A stretch of 64,000 bases of DNA from JAFNAG01 sp963824985 (GTDB lineage: Bacteria > Acidobacteriota > UBA6911): assembly GCA_963824985.1 (NCBI GenBank), contig CAWGRQ010000047.1, forward strand, positions 248,001 through 312,000. The letters are read 5' to 3'. Numbering within the stretch: the stretch's first letter is position 1; each line of letters starts with the position of its first letter. The translations under genes were made by a program, and so were the position numbers. The notes below the pieces were generated by a model. It was not told the origin of the DNA. It made no database searches and was given only the letters and a program-made list of their open reading frames with translations. Of this stretch, positions 19,051 to 30,229 are shown one piece after another.

Positions 19051-22000
19051 ATGAAAGCACGATTGCTCTCGGCGATGGTAATCCTGCTGGTGTGGCAGGC
19101 CGCCTCAGGCGGTCCGGCACAGCAGCAGGCCTCAATCGAGTCGTTTTCCCCTCAGGGACGGGTCCGGCAGATCCGCCAGGTTCAGGTCCGCTTCTCCGAG
19201 CCGATGGTCCCTTTCGGCGATCTGCGCTCAATCGGCCAGCCTTTCGACGTCGCCTGCTCCGAGCCCGGAACGCCCCGCTGGGCGGATGACCGCAACTGGG
19301 TTTTCGACTTTGCGCGCGATCTTCCTGCAGGGGTGCGGTGCGAGTTCCGGGTTAGGGAAGGATTGCTCAGCCTCGCGGGCAGAACCATCGGAGGCCAGCG
19401 CAGTTTCAGCTTCTCAACCGGGGGTCCGTCGATCATGGCCAGCAATCCCTACCAGGGCTCCGAGTCGGTCGACGAGGATCAGATCTTCATTCTCGAGCTC
19501 AACGGCAACCCGGTAGAGTCATCGATAGAACGAAACGTCTGGATGGCGATAGACGGCATCGCCAGCCGCGTGGCGATGCGAATCGTCACAGGCAATGAGA
19601 GGGAGGACATCCTCAAGGTTGAGTACCGCTACCGGAAGCGGCCCGAAAACCTGTTGCTGCTGCAGGCCCGGCAAAAACTTCCCGCCTCAACCCGCGTTAC
19701 CCTGGTCTGGGGGCGCGGGGTCCAGTCCCTCAGCGGAGTAGCCACCGAACAGGATCAGATTCTCCCATTTGTTACGCGCAGTACGTTCACCGCCCAATTC
19801 TCCTGCGCCAGGGAGAATGCCGCCGCCCAGTGCATTCCGATCACTCCGATGTCCATCGATTTTTCCGCGCCCGTACCGTGGAGCGCGGCATCCAAAATAC
19901 TCTTGAAAGGACCTGAAGGCAAGCATTGGCAACCACAGAATCCGTCCGCCACGGACGAAGACGGCTTCGTCGGTTCCGTATCCTTCAAGGGGCCTTTCCC
20001 CGAACAATCCACATTCACAGTTGAATTACCCCCCGGCATGCAGGATGACTCGGGTCGGGCGCCGGCCAACGGCGGACAAGTATCCACTGACGGTCAAGAC
20101 CGACGAGTATCCGCCTTTGGCCAAATTCGCGGCCCCGTTCGGCATATTGGAATCGAAATCCTCCCCCCTTCTTCCCGTCACCCTGCGCAACGTCGAACCC
20201 GCCGTGGCCGCGCGCATGATGGAGGTGGCGGCCGGACAGGAAAACATCGACCCGCCGCGGGAATTAGTGCTCAATCCCGACGAGCGCGTTGAAGCTGAAC
20301 TCCAGGGGAAGATTTTCAAGGTTCCTGCCACCAGGGCCAACGAGATGCTGTTTTGGATCAAGAAGGTGAGCAGCCGTTCGAACGCCGATCGGGACAAATC
20401 GGTGTTCGGACCGACCACGGCGGGGCGCGCCACATCCTTCAGCATTCCAAAACTTCAGGGGACCAAGGCCTTCGAAGTGATCGGCATCCCACTCCGGTCA
20501 CCCGGATTCTATGTCGTGGAGTTGGAGAGCGAGTTGCTGGGCGCCGCTCTGCTCGGCCAGGCCAAACCGATGTATGTTCCGACCACGGTGCTCGTCACCA
20601 ACCTTTCGGTGCATTTCAAATGGGGGCTCGAATCTTCCCTCGTTTGGGTGACCACCCTGGACAATGCCAGACCGGTCGGCGGGAGCCTGGTGCGGGTACA
20701 TGATTGCGAAGGTAAGGCGCTGTGGGAAGGCACCACCGACCGGGACGGGATTGCCCGCATAGTCAAGCTCCCCGCTGCCAACGAACTGACCCGATGTTCC
20801 TATGACCGTCTCGACTCAGGACTGCTGATTTCGGCCGAGTCGGGCGGCGACATGGCGTTCGTGCACACCAGCTGGGACGACGGGATCGAGCCCTGGAGAT
20901 TTCAGCTGCCCACCGATTGGGACCCGACTCTCGATGCCGCCCACACCATCTTTGACCGGACCCTGTTTCGCCCCGGCGAAACCGTGCACATGAAACACTT
21001 GTGGCGGCGCCGCACGCTCGCCGGTTTCGCACTGGCCCCAGATCAGGCCCTTGGAAATACCGCGGAGATCGTTCATCAGGGGGGCAATCAGAAATATCAG
21101 TTGCCCCTTGCATGGAATGCCGATGGAAGCGCCGAAACTACCTGGACCATTCCAAAGGAGGCGATGCTCGGATCCTATGCCGTGATTCTGCACGCGGCTT
21201 CCAATCCCGCCGACACGGAATCCGGCGATGCCAATGGCGCCATCGCATCGGGAACCTTCCGGGTGGAGGAATACCGGGTGCCCCTGATGCGGGCGATCAT
21301 CCGCCCACCCGCACAGGATCTCGTGGCGCCTCCGGCTGTGCCGCTGGACTTGACCGTTACCTATCTCGCCGGGGGGGGCGCCGGCCTTTTGCCGGTGAAG
21401 TTCCGCCATCTCGTGGAAACACGGTACGTCCCGGCGCCGTCCGCTTTTGAGGGTTTTACCTTCGCGAACGGAAACGTAAAAGAAGGACTTGTGCGCGGCG
21501 ACACCGAAGAGGCGCCTCCGGGGCGGGTCCCGATTCAGAGTGTTGACCTGACGCTGGACCGGTCGGGTTCGGCGCGCACGACCATTGCCGATCTGCCGGA
21601 AATCAACCAGCCGATGAGCCTGCTGGCCGAGCTCGATTTCAAGGATCCCAACGGCGAAGTGCAGACGGCCTCCACCCGGATTCCGCTGTGGCCCTCGTCA
21701 CGGTTGATCGGGATCAAGCCTGACAGCTGGGTCCTGTCCCGGGAATCCACAAAATTCCAGGTGGCCGTAACGGAACTGGACGGACGGTCGGTCGCCGGAG
21801 CCCCGGTTCGTGTCGACCTCTTTCAGCGCAAAACCTATTCCCATCGCAAGCGCCTGGTGGGCGGTTTCTATGCCTACGAACATTCGACTGAGATCAGCAG
21901 GCTCCAGACGCTGTGTACCGGTAAAACCGACCGGAGGGGATTGCTGTTGTGTGAGACCGCGGTTTCGGTCTCCGGAGGCCTGATCCTGGAAGCCTCGACA

Positions 22001-24730
22001 ACGGACGTTATGGGTCATGCTTCGGCCGCCCACCGTGACATCTGGGTTTCCGGCCCCGACGACTGGTGGTTCGCCGCCGAAGACAGTGACCGTATGGATG
22101 TGCTCCCCGAAGCCAAACGTTACGAGCCGGGGGACAAAGTCCGTTTGCAGGTTCGCATGCCATTCCGCAGGGCCACGGCACTGATCACGGTAGAGCGTGA
22201 AGGGGTCGGGGAGACCTACATCAGGACTCTATCCGGCAAAGAACCGGTCATTGAGTTGCCGGTAAAAGGGCACTGGGCGCCAAACGTATTCATCTCCGTA
22301 CTGGCGGTGCGCGGCCGTGTCAGCGGCGAGCAGCCCACTGCTACCGTCGACCTGGGCAAGCCCGCCTTCAGACTCGGAATAGCCGAAATCCAGGTCGGCT
22401 GGAAAGCACACGAACTGAAGGTAAAGGTGTCCTCCGATCGCCCGGTATACAGAGTGCGCGAAAAGGCCCTGACAAAGATAAGCGTAACCACCGCCGATGG
22501 GCAACCGCTCCCCGCGGGAAGCGAGGTGGCGCTTGCGGCTGTCGACGAGGGGTTGCTGGAATTGCTCCCTAATGAAAGCTGGGACCTCCTGAATGCCATG
22601 ATGGGGCGGCGAAGCTATGCCGTGCAAACCGCCACCGCCCAGATGAACGTGATCGGCAAGAGACACTTCGGCTTGAAGGCCCTGCCTCAAGGCGGCGGCG
22701 GCGGCAAGGCGCTGACGCGTGAACTTTTCGACACCTTGCTGTTTTGGAAGGGCCGGGTCAAATTGAACCAGCGGGGCGAGGCCACCGCGGAGATACCGCT
22801 CAATGACTCCCTGACGAGTTTCCGTATCGTGGCCGTGGCCACCGGAGGCGTGGACCGGTTCGGCAGCGGATCGACTACGATTCGCACCACGCAGGACCTG
22901 ATTTTATTCTCAGGCATCCCCCCGCTGATTCGCCGGGGGGATAGCGTCCGATCGACGTTTACCGTGCGCAACGCGACGGAGCGTCCGATCCGGGCGCACA
23001 TTGCAGCCCGGATGGAGCCGCAGGCGGATACGCTGCAGCCCTACGACGTGCCGCTGGCTCCGGGTGAGGCCAAAGAGATCTCCTGGAACATCACCGCGCC
23101 CCGCGGCGCCGATTCGCTCAGGTATGAGCTTGAGGCGACTGGAGACTCGGGCGCCTCCGACCGCCTCACCGTGATGCAACGGGTGGTTCCGGCGGTGCCC
23201 CTGCGCACATGGCAGGCCACCCTGACTCAGGTGGAAAAGACCTTTTCTCTGCCGGTCGCGCCGCCGGAAGGCGCCCTCGCAGGAATGGGAGGTCTCCGTG
23301 TCGCACTGCAACCCCGGATCCTGAACGGCATGGCGGCAGTGACGGAATACATGGCGCGCTATCCCTACACGTGCATGGAGCAGGTCGTTTCCAAGGCGGT
23401 TGCGCTTCGGGATCAGACTCTCTGGGGTCGAATCACGGGGTTGTTGCCGGTCTATCTGGACGGGAACGGCCTGGCCAAATATTTCCCGTCCCTGAGCACG
23501 GGAAGCGACACTCTGACTTCCTATGTCCTGGCGATCGCGGATGAAGCGGGGTGGGATATCCCGGCACAGCCGCGAGAACGCATGCTGTCAGGACTCCGGG
23601 AGTTCGTGGAAGGGCGTGTCGTCCGCTACTCCGATTTGCCGACCGCCGACCTCACGATCCGCAAACTGGCCGCCATCGAAGCGCTGTCCCGCTGGAAACA
23701 GGCACAGCCCGCCATGCTGGCGCCGATCACACTGGAGCCGAACCGCTGGCCCACGTCGGCGGTCATCGACTGGTTCAATATCCTGTCGCGCCTCTCCGGC
23801 TTGCAGGATCGCGCCATTCGTCTTCAGGAAGCGCAGCAGATTCTGCGCGCCCGCCTGAATCTTCAGGGCACCACAATGGGATTCTCCACGGAGAGGACAG
23901 ACGCGCTCTGGTGGCTGATGGTTTCCGGAGACGGCAACGCCGTGCGCCTGCTTCTGAGTGTGGTCAGCGCCCCCGATTGGAAGCAGGATATTCCCCGGCT
24001 GACGCGCGGCGCACTGGGCCGGCAGCGACGCGGGCATTGGGATACCACGGTCGCTAACGCCTGGGGTGTTTTGGCCATGGAGAAATTCTCCCATGCGTTC
24101 GAAAGCACCCCGGTGACCGGCCAGACCACGGCATCTATTGCGGGCCAATCTCAAGCCGTCGTGTGGCAAGACAATCCGGACGGCAAAGCTCTTTCGTTCC
24201 CCTGGCCGCGGGGTCAGGCCGTTCTCGAACTGGCCATGCGCGGCACCGGCATGCCTTGGGCTTCGATTCAGAGCCTGGCCGCGGTCCCCTTGCGGGAACC
24301 GTTGAGCAGCGGATTCAAGATCACCCGGACCTTGACGGCCGTGGAACAAAAGGAAAGCGGCATCTGGAGTACCGGGGATATCGTCCGCGTGAAACTCGAC
24401 ATCGAAGCGCAAGCCGATATGACCTGGGTGGTGGTCAGCGATCCCATCCCCGCAGGTTCGGCCATCCTCGGCACCGGGCTCGGGGGAGATTCCGTGTTAG
24501 CCACGCGCGGAGAAGAAAGTCGCGGATGGAACTGGCCCGCATTTGAAGAACGCTCACTTGAGGCTTACCGCGCCTACTACCGGTTCATGCCCAAAGGATC
24601 CTTGAGCGTTGAATACACGCTGCGCCTGAACAACGCGGGGCTGTTTCAAATGCCGCCCGCGCGCGTTGAGGCCATGTACGCACCGGAAATGTTCGGCGAG
24701 CTCCCCATTCCCACCTTCCAGGTGAAATGA
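19051..24730 (+). CDS. Bacterial alpha-2-macroglobulin (YfhM-like), one frameshift
   Basis: A very large envelope protein (about 1,890 residues if one frameshift is bridged) of the alpha-2-macroglobulin family, thought to trap attacking proteases in the periplasm. It starts at ATG 19051 with a signal peptide (MKARLLSAMVILLVWQAASGG) lacking a lipobox, unlike E. coli YfhM. MG domains precede an intact thioester motif, YPYTCMEQVVSK, at about residue 1441 (Cys codon 23372, Gln codon 23381), and a helical thioester domain follows. The frame changes near 20065-20075, where one extra base separates SGRAPANG from DKYPLTVKTDEYPPL. The pbpC gene follows immediately; this pairing is widely conserved and suggests a defence-and-repair role at the cell wall. 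Confidence 0.88.
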
Positions 24731-24811
24731 GACGCGATGTTCAGGCCGGCCGACCTTACCGATGGGATCCGAAAAACCTCCAAGGCCTGGCTCGCGGGCC
24801 GAAAGGAGGAT

Positions 24812-27025
24812 ATGACGGATTGCAGCCCGGCGATGCTCCAGACGGTGAAGAAACCGGAAAAACGGCGACCTTCTTTTTGGCTCAGGCTGCTGTGCGGGCT
24901 TGCATGTCTCTGTATTGCATTCGTGCTCCTCGTTATTCTCCTGCCCCTGGGGTACGAAGTCCCTTCCTTCAAGGAGGTGCGGGGCGGTCACCGCGGTTCG
25001 GAATCCATCCTTCTGGACCGGCACGGGAATATCCTGCAGGAACAACGCACGGACAGCAGCGCCCGGCGGCTTGACTGGGTGGCGCTGCCGATGGTCTCGT
25101 CCGCTTTCCTGTCCACTCTGATAAATGTGGAGGACCGCCGGTTTTATCAGCACCACGGTGTGGACTGGTTGTCCGGAGCGGGCGCTCTCGCCGGCCTGCT
25201 CGGATCCCGATCTCGGGGCGCAAGCACGATCACGATGCAGCTCGCCGCACAGCTGGACAAAGAGCTGTTGCCTGGAAGCCGGGGGCGAACCTACGGGCAA
25301 AAATGGCGGCAGATTCGGGCCGCCCGCGCCCTGGAACATCTCTGGTCGAAAGAGCAGATCCTGGAAGCTTATTTGAACCTGGTCAGCTACCGCGGTGAGC
25401 TTCAGGGATTGGCCGCCGCAGCCGGCGGGCTCTTCGGGAAGCAGCCGCATGGACTTACGGACGTCGAATCCCTGGTCCTCACGGCCCTGATCCGCTCGCC
25501 CAACGCCTCCTACGATCAGGTCGGGCAAAGAGCTCGTGCCCTGGCCCTGGCCGTGGAGCCGGATGTCTCCACGACAGACATTGACGCCTGCATTTCACGC
25601 GCGCTGACCCACCCCTATCTCATCCGCCCGCAAGCCGCGCTCGCGCCTCATGTCGCCCGGCGTTTGTTCCGTGAGAACCACCCGCAGGAAATCCGCGCGC
25701 CCGAACGAGTAACCTGCACATTGGATCGGAGCTTGCAGCAGTTTGCCATCGACACCTTGGGGCGTCACCTCGCAACGGTGCGCGCGCAAAACGTCCACGA
25801 CGGCGCGGTGTTGGTGCTGGACAACCCTACCGGAGACGTGCTCGCTTACGTCGCCAATACCGGCGCCCAGGGGAGTGCACCCTATGTGGATGGGGCGCAG
25901 GCCCTGCGCCAGGCCGGGTCGATCCTGAAACCGTTCGTCTACGGTGCCGCTCTCGACCATCAAGTGTTGACGGCGGCTTCGCTGATTGACGACAGCCCTC
26001 TGGATATCCCGGTCAGCGGCGGCATGTATCGCCCGAGCAACTACGACAATCTGTTTCACGGACCGGTCACGGTTCGCACCGCCCTGGCATCTTCCTTGAA
26101 TGTTCCGGCAGTTAAGGCATTGAACCTGATCGGGATTGAAACGGTGCTCGCGGTGCTCCGGGCCGCCGGCATCCAAACCCTTCAGTCCGCCGAATTCTAC
26201 GGGCCATCGCTCGCCCTCGGCTCTGCCGACGTCTGCCTCTGGGAACTGGCCCAGGCATACCGGTGCCTGGCAAACGGCGGGGAATGGAGCGCGCCGCGCC
26301 TCAAGTTTGATGAACCATCACCTGCTTCCAGGCGGGTGTTGACTCCGGAGGCGGCGTTCATCATATCCGACATCCTGAACGACCGGGAGAGCCGAAGCCG
26401 GACCTTCAGCCTGGAAAGCCCGCTGGCCACACGCTTCTGGACGGCGGTAAAAACGGGGACCAGCAAGGACATGCGCGACAACTGGTGCCTGGGCTATTCC
26501 GACCGGTATACCGTTGCGGTATGGACCGGCAATTTTTCCGGCGATCCGATGTGGAACGTAAGCGGGATCACCGGCGCGGCGCCCGTATGGGTCGACATCA
26601 TGAACCGGCTCCACCGCGAGCAACACAGCGTTGCTCCACAACCGCCACGTGGAGTGGTGGCACGCGCCGGGACGGGCCTCAACTCCGGTCGCGAGTGGTT
26701 CATTCGCGGGACCGAAACCGCGGTCTTAAGCGGTCGCGCCACCCCCGCGGCGCGGATCGTTTATCCAGCCGCCGGGATGGTGGTCGCCATCGATCCCGAC
26801 ATCCCGGCAGAAGAACAAAAAATGTTTTTCGAAGCCGAGCCGAAGGATGAACGCCTGCGCTGGGTGCTGGACGGCCGCTCCATGGGAACCGCCGGTTCCC
26901 TTCTCCTGTGGACTCCGGCGCGCGGCCGGCATGAACTCGCCCTTGCGGATGCCTCCGGCCAGGTTCTCGAGACGGTTGTCTTTGAGGTGCGCGGCTCCAC
27001 CGACATCCGTATCGATTGGGACTAA
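24812..27025 (+). CDS. pbpC: Penicillin-binding protein 1C
   Basis: Bifunctional peptidoglycan enzyme of 737 residues. The start ATG at 24812 sits behind AAAGGAGGA; an ATG at 24737 would only lengthen the cytoplasmic tail. A transmembrane helix (about residues 24-45, LLCGLACLCIAFVLLVILLPLG) is followed by the GT51 glycosyltransferase domain with NVEDRRFYQHHGVD and GASTITMQLA. The transpeptidase domain has GSILKPF (Ser370, Lys373), the SxN motif in ASSLNVPAV and KTGTS at 547. A C-terminal BiPBP_C domain follows, as in E. coli PbpC. It is directly downstream of the macroglobulin gene. Its TAA stop coincides with the first bases of a TA-type repeat. Confidence 0.94.
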   Translation: MTDCSPAMLQTVKKPEKRRPSFWLRLLCGLACLCIAFVLLVILLPLGYEVPSFKEVRGGHRGSESILLDRHGNILQEQRTDSSARRLDWVALPMVSSAFLSTLINVEDRRFYQHHGVDWLSGAGALAGLLGSRSRGASTITMQLAAQLDKELLPGSRGRTYGQKWRQIRAARALEHLWSKEQILEAYLNLVSYRGELQGLAAAAGGLFGKQPHGLTDVESLVLTALIRSPNASYDQVGQRARALALAVEPDVSTTDIDACISRALTHPYLIRPQAALAPHVARRLFRENHPQEIRAPERVTCTLDRSLQQFAIDTLGRHLATVRAQNVHDGAVLVLDNPTGDVLAYVANTGAQGSAPYVDGAQALRQAGSILKPFVYGAALDHQVLTAASLIDDSPLDIPVSGGMYRPSNYDNLFHGPVTVRTALASSLNVPAVKALNLIGIETVLAVLRAAGIQTLQSAEFYGPSLALGSADVCLWELAQAYRCLANGGEWSAPRLKFDEPSPASRRVLTPEAAFIISDILNDRESRSRTFSLESPLATRFWTAVKTGTSKDMRDNWCLGYSDRYTVAVWTGNFSGDPMWNVSGITGAAPVWVDIMNRLHREQHSVAPQPPRGVVARAGTGLNSGREWFIRGTETAVLSGRATPAARIVYPAAGMVVAIDPDIPAEEQKMFFEAEPKDERLRWVLDGRSMGTAGSLLLWTPARGRHELALADASGQVLETVVFEVRGSTDIRIDWD

Positions 27026-27176
27026 CCCGGATTATTCATGAAATTTTCCCGCGAACGCACGAATGGCAGCACGGGGCGATGGAATTTTCTCATGACAGAA
27101 AGCTTATGGGACGCGGATCCAATCTGTGCGTTCATCCGCGTCCTGCATTGTCTTGCTTCGTGAATAATGCGGGCTA
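27023..27176 (+). repeat. TA-type miniature repeat, copy 2
   Basis: A 154-bp element with imperfect 20-bp inverted ends: TAACCCGGATTATTCATGAA (27023-27042) and TTCGTGAATAATGCGGGCTA (27157-27176), matching at 17 of 20 positions. The outer TA pair could be a 2-bp target duplication, as made by Tc1/IS630-type transposases. The left end supplies or preserves the pbpC TAA stop. The interior has no gene. Confidence 0.65.
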
Positions 27177-27177
27177 A

Positions 27178-27369
27178 GTACACCTGACACCTGTTTCCGT
27201 CTGCTATAACTTCCTGCTCAGGAAGCTCTTCGCGGACGATCCAAAGCGGGGGCAGCGCATGACAGCTGAGGCCGTCGGCATCTATTTTGACTATTCGAAG
27301 CACCGCATCACCGACGAGACACTCGGGCTGCTTCTGGCCAATATGTTTTCTCGGGAGGTGGTACTGTGA
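27178..27369 (+). pseudogene. pgi: Glucose-6-phosphate isomerase N-terminal remnant
   Basis: The open frame reads LLRKLFADDPKRGQRMTAEAVGI followed by YFDYSKHRITDETLGLLLA (from about 27208), which is the N-terminal block of phosphoglucose isomerase (around residues 10-50 of the normal enzyme). It ends at a TGA at 27367 that overlaps the gnd start. Neither a proper start nor the remaining roughly 500 residues is present, and the left side is cut by the TA-type repeat. The piece therefore appears to be the remains of a pgi gene that once lay in front of gnd. It may still influence gnd translation because the ribosome site of gnd lies within it. Confidence 0.6.
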
Positions 27370-28793
27370 CAAACACGCAAACACAACAACGATATGAAAT
27401 CGGCATGATCGGCCTGGGTGTCATGGGACGCAATTTTTTGCTGAACATGGCAGACCACGGCTTCTCGGTGGCGGGCTATGACAAGGACCCGAGGAAAGTC
27501 GAAGCCCTGAGAAAGGAATCATCCGGCCGGGACATCCGCGGCGCGGAGACCATCCATGACTTCATCGGGCTGCTCCGCCCGCCACGCGCCGTCATGATAC
27601 TCGTGCCCGCCGGCGCTCCGGTGGATTCGGTCATCGAGGATTTATTGCCGCCCCTGGATCAGGGAGATCTCATCATCGATGCGGGCAACTCGTACTTCAA
27701 AGACACCGATCTGCGCGCCCGCAACCTGGCCGGGAAAGGCATTCAATTCCTCGGCGTGGGCGTGTCCGGCGGCGAGGAAGGTGCGCGCCGCGGACCGAGC
27801 ATCATGCCCGGCGGGGCGAAAGCAGCCTACGAACGCGTCCGCCCGGTATTCGAGGCCGCCGCTGCCAAGGTGAACGGCGATCCGTGCGTGACCTGGCTCG
27901 GCCCCGGATCGGCCGGGCATTTTGTGAAGATGGTGCACAACGGCATCGAGTACGGCGTCATGCAACTGATTGCCGAGACCTACGACCTGATGAAACGCGG
28001 TCTCGGTTTGAACAATGACGAGCTGCACGATATATACAGCGCGTGGAACCAGGGTGAGCTGAACGGCTACCTGATGGAGATCACCGGCCGCATTTTCAGC
28101 AAAGTGGATGAAAAAACCGGCAAGCGGTTGATCGACGAAATCCTGGGCGTCGCCGAACAGAAGGGCACAGGCATGTGGACCTCGCAAAGCGCAATGGAAT
28201 TGCATGTGCCCATCCCGACGATCGACCTGGCGGTCGCAATGAGGGATCTTTCCGTGTTTGAGAATCAGCGGGTTAGGATCGACGCATTGTTGCAGCGGCC
28301 CAGGCAACGGTTCGAAGGCGACCGCGACGAATTCCTGATGCAACTGCGCCGCGCACTTCATGTCGGGATGATGCTGACCTATGTGCAGGGCCTGGCGTTC
28401 CTCGCGTTTGCGTCGGAAGCCTATGAGTATCTCCTCGACCTCGAAGCCGTGGCGCGTATCTGGAGGGGCGGCTGCATCATCCGTGCGGTCCTGCTGGAAG
28501 ACATCCGCGCGGCTTATCGCACCCAGCCCGGCCTGCCGAATCTTCTGCTCGACCCGAAAATCTGGAGAATAACCATGGCCAACGAAGCGAATCTGCGATG
28601 TGTCGTCTGCACCGCGGCAGAACTGGGCGTGCCCGCGCCCGGCTTGATGACGGCTCTGGGCTACCTCGATGGCTATCGCAGCGCGTGGTCGCCGGCGAAT
28701 CTGATCCAGGCCCAGCGCGACTATTTCGGCGCTCACACCTATGAGCGGATCGATGCCAAAGGGACGTTTCACACGGAATGGGAGAAAAATTGA
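27366..28793 (+). CDS. gnd: 6-phosphogluconate dehydrogenase, decarboxylating
   Basis: Oxidative pentose phosphate pathway enzyme: 6-phosphogluconate to ribulose 5-phosphate with NADPH formation. The 475-residue length is that of the standard long form. The GTG at 27366 is preceded by GGGAGGTGG (27353-27361). The NADP-binding GLGVMGRN, the signature VSGGEEGARRGPSIMPGG, the catalytic Lys in GHFVKMVHNGIEY and the C-terminal QRDYFGAHTYER are all present. It overlaps the pgi remnant, and no zwf gene is in view. The TIGR03435 cassette follows after a 256-bp gap. Confidence 0.95.
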   Translation: MTNTQTQQRYEIGMIGLGVMGRNFLLNMADHGFSVAGYDKDPRKVEALRKESSGRDIRGAETIHDFIGLLRPPRAVMILVPAGAPVDSVIEDLLPPLDQGDLIIDAGNSYFKDTDLRARNLAGKGIQFLGVGVSGGEEGARRGPSIMPGGAKAAYERVRPVFEAAAAKVNGDPCVTWLGPGSAGHFVKMVHNGIEYGVMQLIAETYDLMKRGLGLNNDELHDIYSAWNQGELNGYLMEITGRIFSKVDEKTGKRLIDEILGVAEQKGTGMWTSQSAMELHVPIPTIDLAVAMRDLSVFENQRVRIDALLQRPRQRFEGDRDEFLMQLRRALHVGMMLTYVQGLAFLAFASEAYEYLLDLEAVARIWRGGCIIRAVLLEDIRAAYRTQPGLPNLLLDPKIWRITMANEANLRCVVCTAAELGVPAPGLMTALGYLDGYRSAWSPANLIQAQRDYFGAHTYERIDAKGTFHTEWEKN

Positions 28794-29049
28794 GGCCCAT
28801 GAAGAGGCCACAGTTGGCCGCTGCCCACCAAATTGGCGGAATTCCGTGAGCAGAAAGGAAAAAACTCGTGACCCGACCAAACGATCCATTGGGCGGGATC
28901 CCGGGCATTTCCACGGGGCCGCAGAAATGAGTATGATATTCCCCGGCATAAATTTGGAACTTTTCTCCGGTTGCCGGGTAAGTAATGGTTGGGGTTGTGT
29001 CGGCGGGATCGCCGCACTCCATTTTTTTTCCAGAAGAATTGAGGTGACT

Positions 29050-30033
29050 ATGCAGCGCAGGCGGGAAGCAGGTGGAGTCGCTCGGATTGTCATGGCAGTA
29101 ATGGCCCTTGTAACGAGCCTGGCCGGCTTCACCGAACCGCGGACCGGGCTGGCCCAAGCACAATACGCGAATGCGGCACCGCAAAGCCAGGCCGCCGCCC
29201 CGCAGTCGTTCGAGGTGGCATCGATCAAGCCCAGCGCTCCCCAGGCCGCCGGAGTGTTTGTGATAAGAATGGGAGTTTCGCCCGGCGGTCGGTGGACGGC
29301 TACGGGCGTTACCGTAAGCATGCTCATTCAGCAGGCCTACGACATCAGGGACTACCAGATCACAGGGGGGCCGGGATGGCTGACCTCCGAAAGGTACGAC
29401 ATCGTTGCCAAGGCCGAGACGCCTGACCTCACCCGGGACACTGCCCGGTTGCTGCTGCAGTCTCTCCTCGCCGAGCGTTTCAGTCTTAAGTTCCATCGCG
29501 AGACAAAGGAACTGCCGATTTACGAACTGGTGGTGGGTAAAAACGGACCCAAACTGCACAAATCAGAGACACAGCCGGCGCCGGCCAATCTTCAGCCGCC
29601 CGACCCGTCCAAAGCCGGCCAGGCGGGCGCCGTCGGAGGAGGGGGCGGGGGGGCAGTGGCATCGGGCCGCGGCGCACCCGCCAAGGGCGGTTCCATGATC
29701 AGGATGGGCCGGGGACAGTTGGAGGCGCAGATGACTCCCGTTTCAGCGATCGCCCAAATGCTGGCGCAGCAGCTGGGACGGCCGGTCGTGGACAAAACCG
29801 GAATCAAGGGGAGCTATGATTTCTCCCTCCAGTGGACGCCGGATGAGACCCAGCGAGGCGCGGGGTTTGGAGGGATGGACAGGCCGGCGACCGAAACCCC
29901 GCTGCCGGCCGATACCTCCGGCCCCTCTATCTTCACAGCCGTGCAGGAGCAGCTCGGTCTCAAACTGGAATCGGCAAAGGGCCCGGTAGAAATCCTAGTG
30001 ATTGAACGCGTCGAGAAAGCCTCCGGCAACTGA
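29050..30033 (+). CDS. TIGR03435 family soil-associated secreted protein (cassette 1)
   Basis: A 327-residue exported protein of a family expanded in Acidobacteriota and related soil bacteria, with no established function. The ATG at 29050 follows GAGGTG and begins a signal peptide (IVMAVMALVTSLAGF). Diagnostic blocks are FEVASIKPSAP, LIQQAYDIRDYQITGGPGWL, LLLQSLLAERFSLKFHRETKE, KTGIKGSYDFSLQW and VQEQLGLKLESAKGPVEILV. A Gly/Ala-rich insert lies around residues 190-220. It heads a three-gene run with an Oar-like receptor and a VWA protein, the same order as at 46.3-52.5 kb. The family often neighbours BlaR1/BlaI genes; here that pair is absent. Confidence 0.9.
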   Translation: MQRRREAGGVARIVMAVMALVTSLAGFTEPRTGLAQAQYANAAPQSQAAAPQSFEVASIKPSAPQAAGVFVIRMGVSPGGRWTATGVTVSMLIQQAYDIRDYQITGGPGWLTSERYDIVAKAETPDLTRDTARLLLQSLLAERFSLKFHRETKELPIYELVVGKNGPKLHKSETQPAPANLQPPDPSKAGQAGAVGGGGGGAVASGRGAPAKGGSMIRMGRGQLEAQMTPVSAIAQMLAQQLGRPVVDKTGIKGSYDFSLQWTPDETQRGAGFGGMDRPATETPLPADTSGPSIFTAVQEQLGLKLESAKGPVEILVIERVEKASGN

Positions 30034-30229
30034 CGAGCGGCTTCCGGCCGGCGCGCGACGCGACTGATACATCATTCCCGCGGGGGCGCAAAGTTTGCAG
30101 AGGACCGGATGTGCAGGCGATGGACCCGGTTGACCCGGGATGCTGCCGGGCTTTCTCTGAGCCACAGGCGCTCCCGGCGGAGAGCTTCCGCCTTTTTCAT
30201 GGGAGCCAACGAGTTCCTTAAGGGATGAG

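Noticed and set aside
27642..29327. A 561-codon open frame on the minus strand
   Set aside because: It is the antisense of gnd and its 3' flank; it has no family resemblance, and gnd is unmistakable on the other strand.
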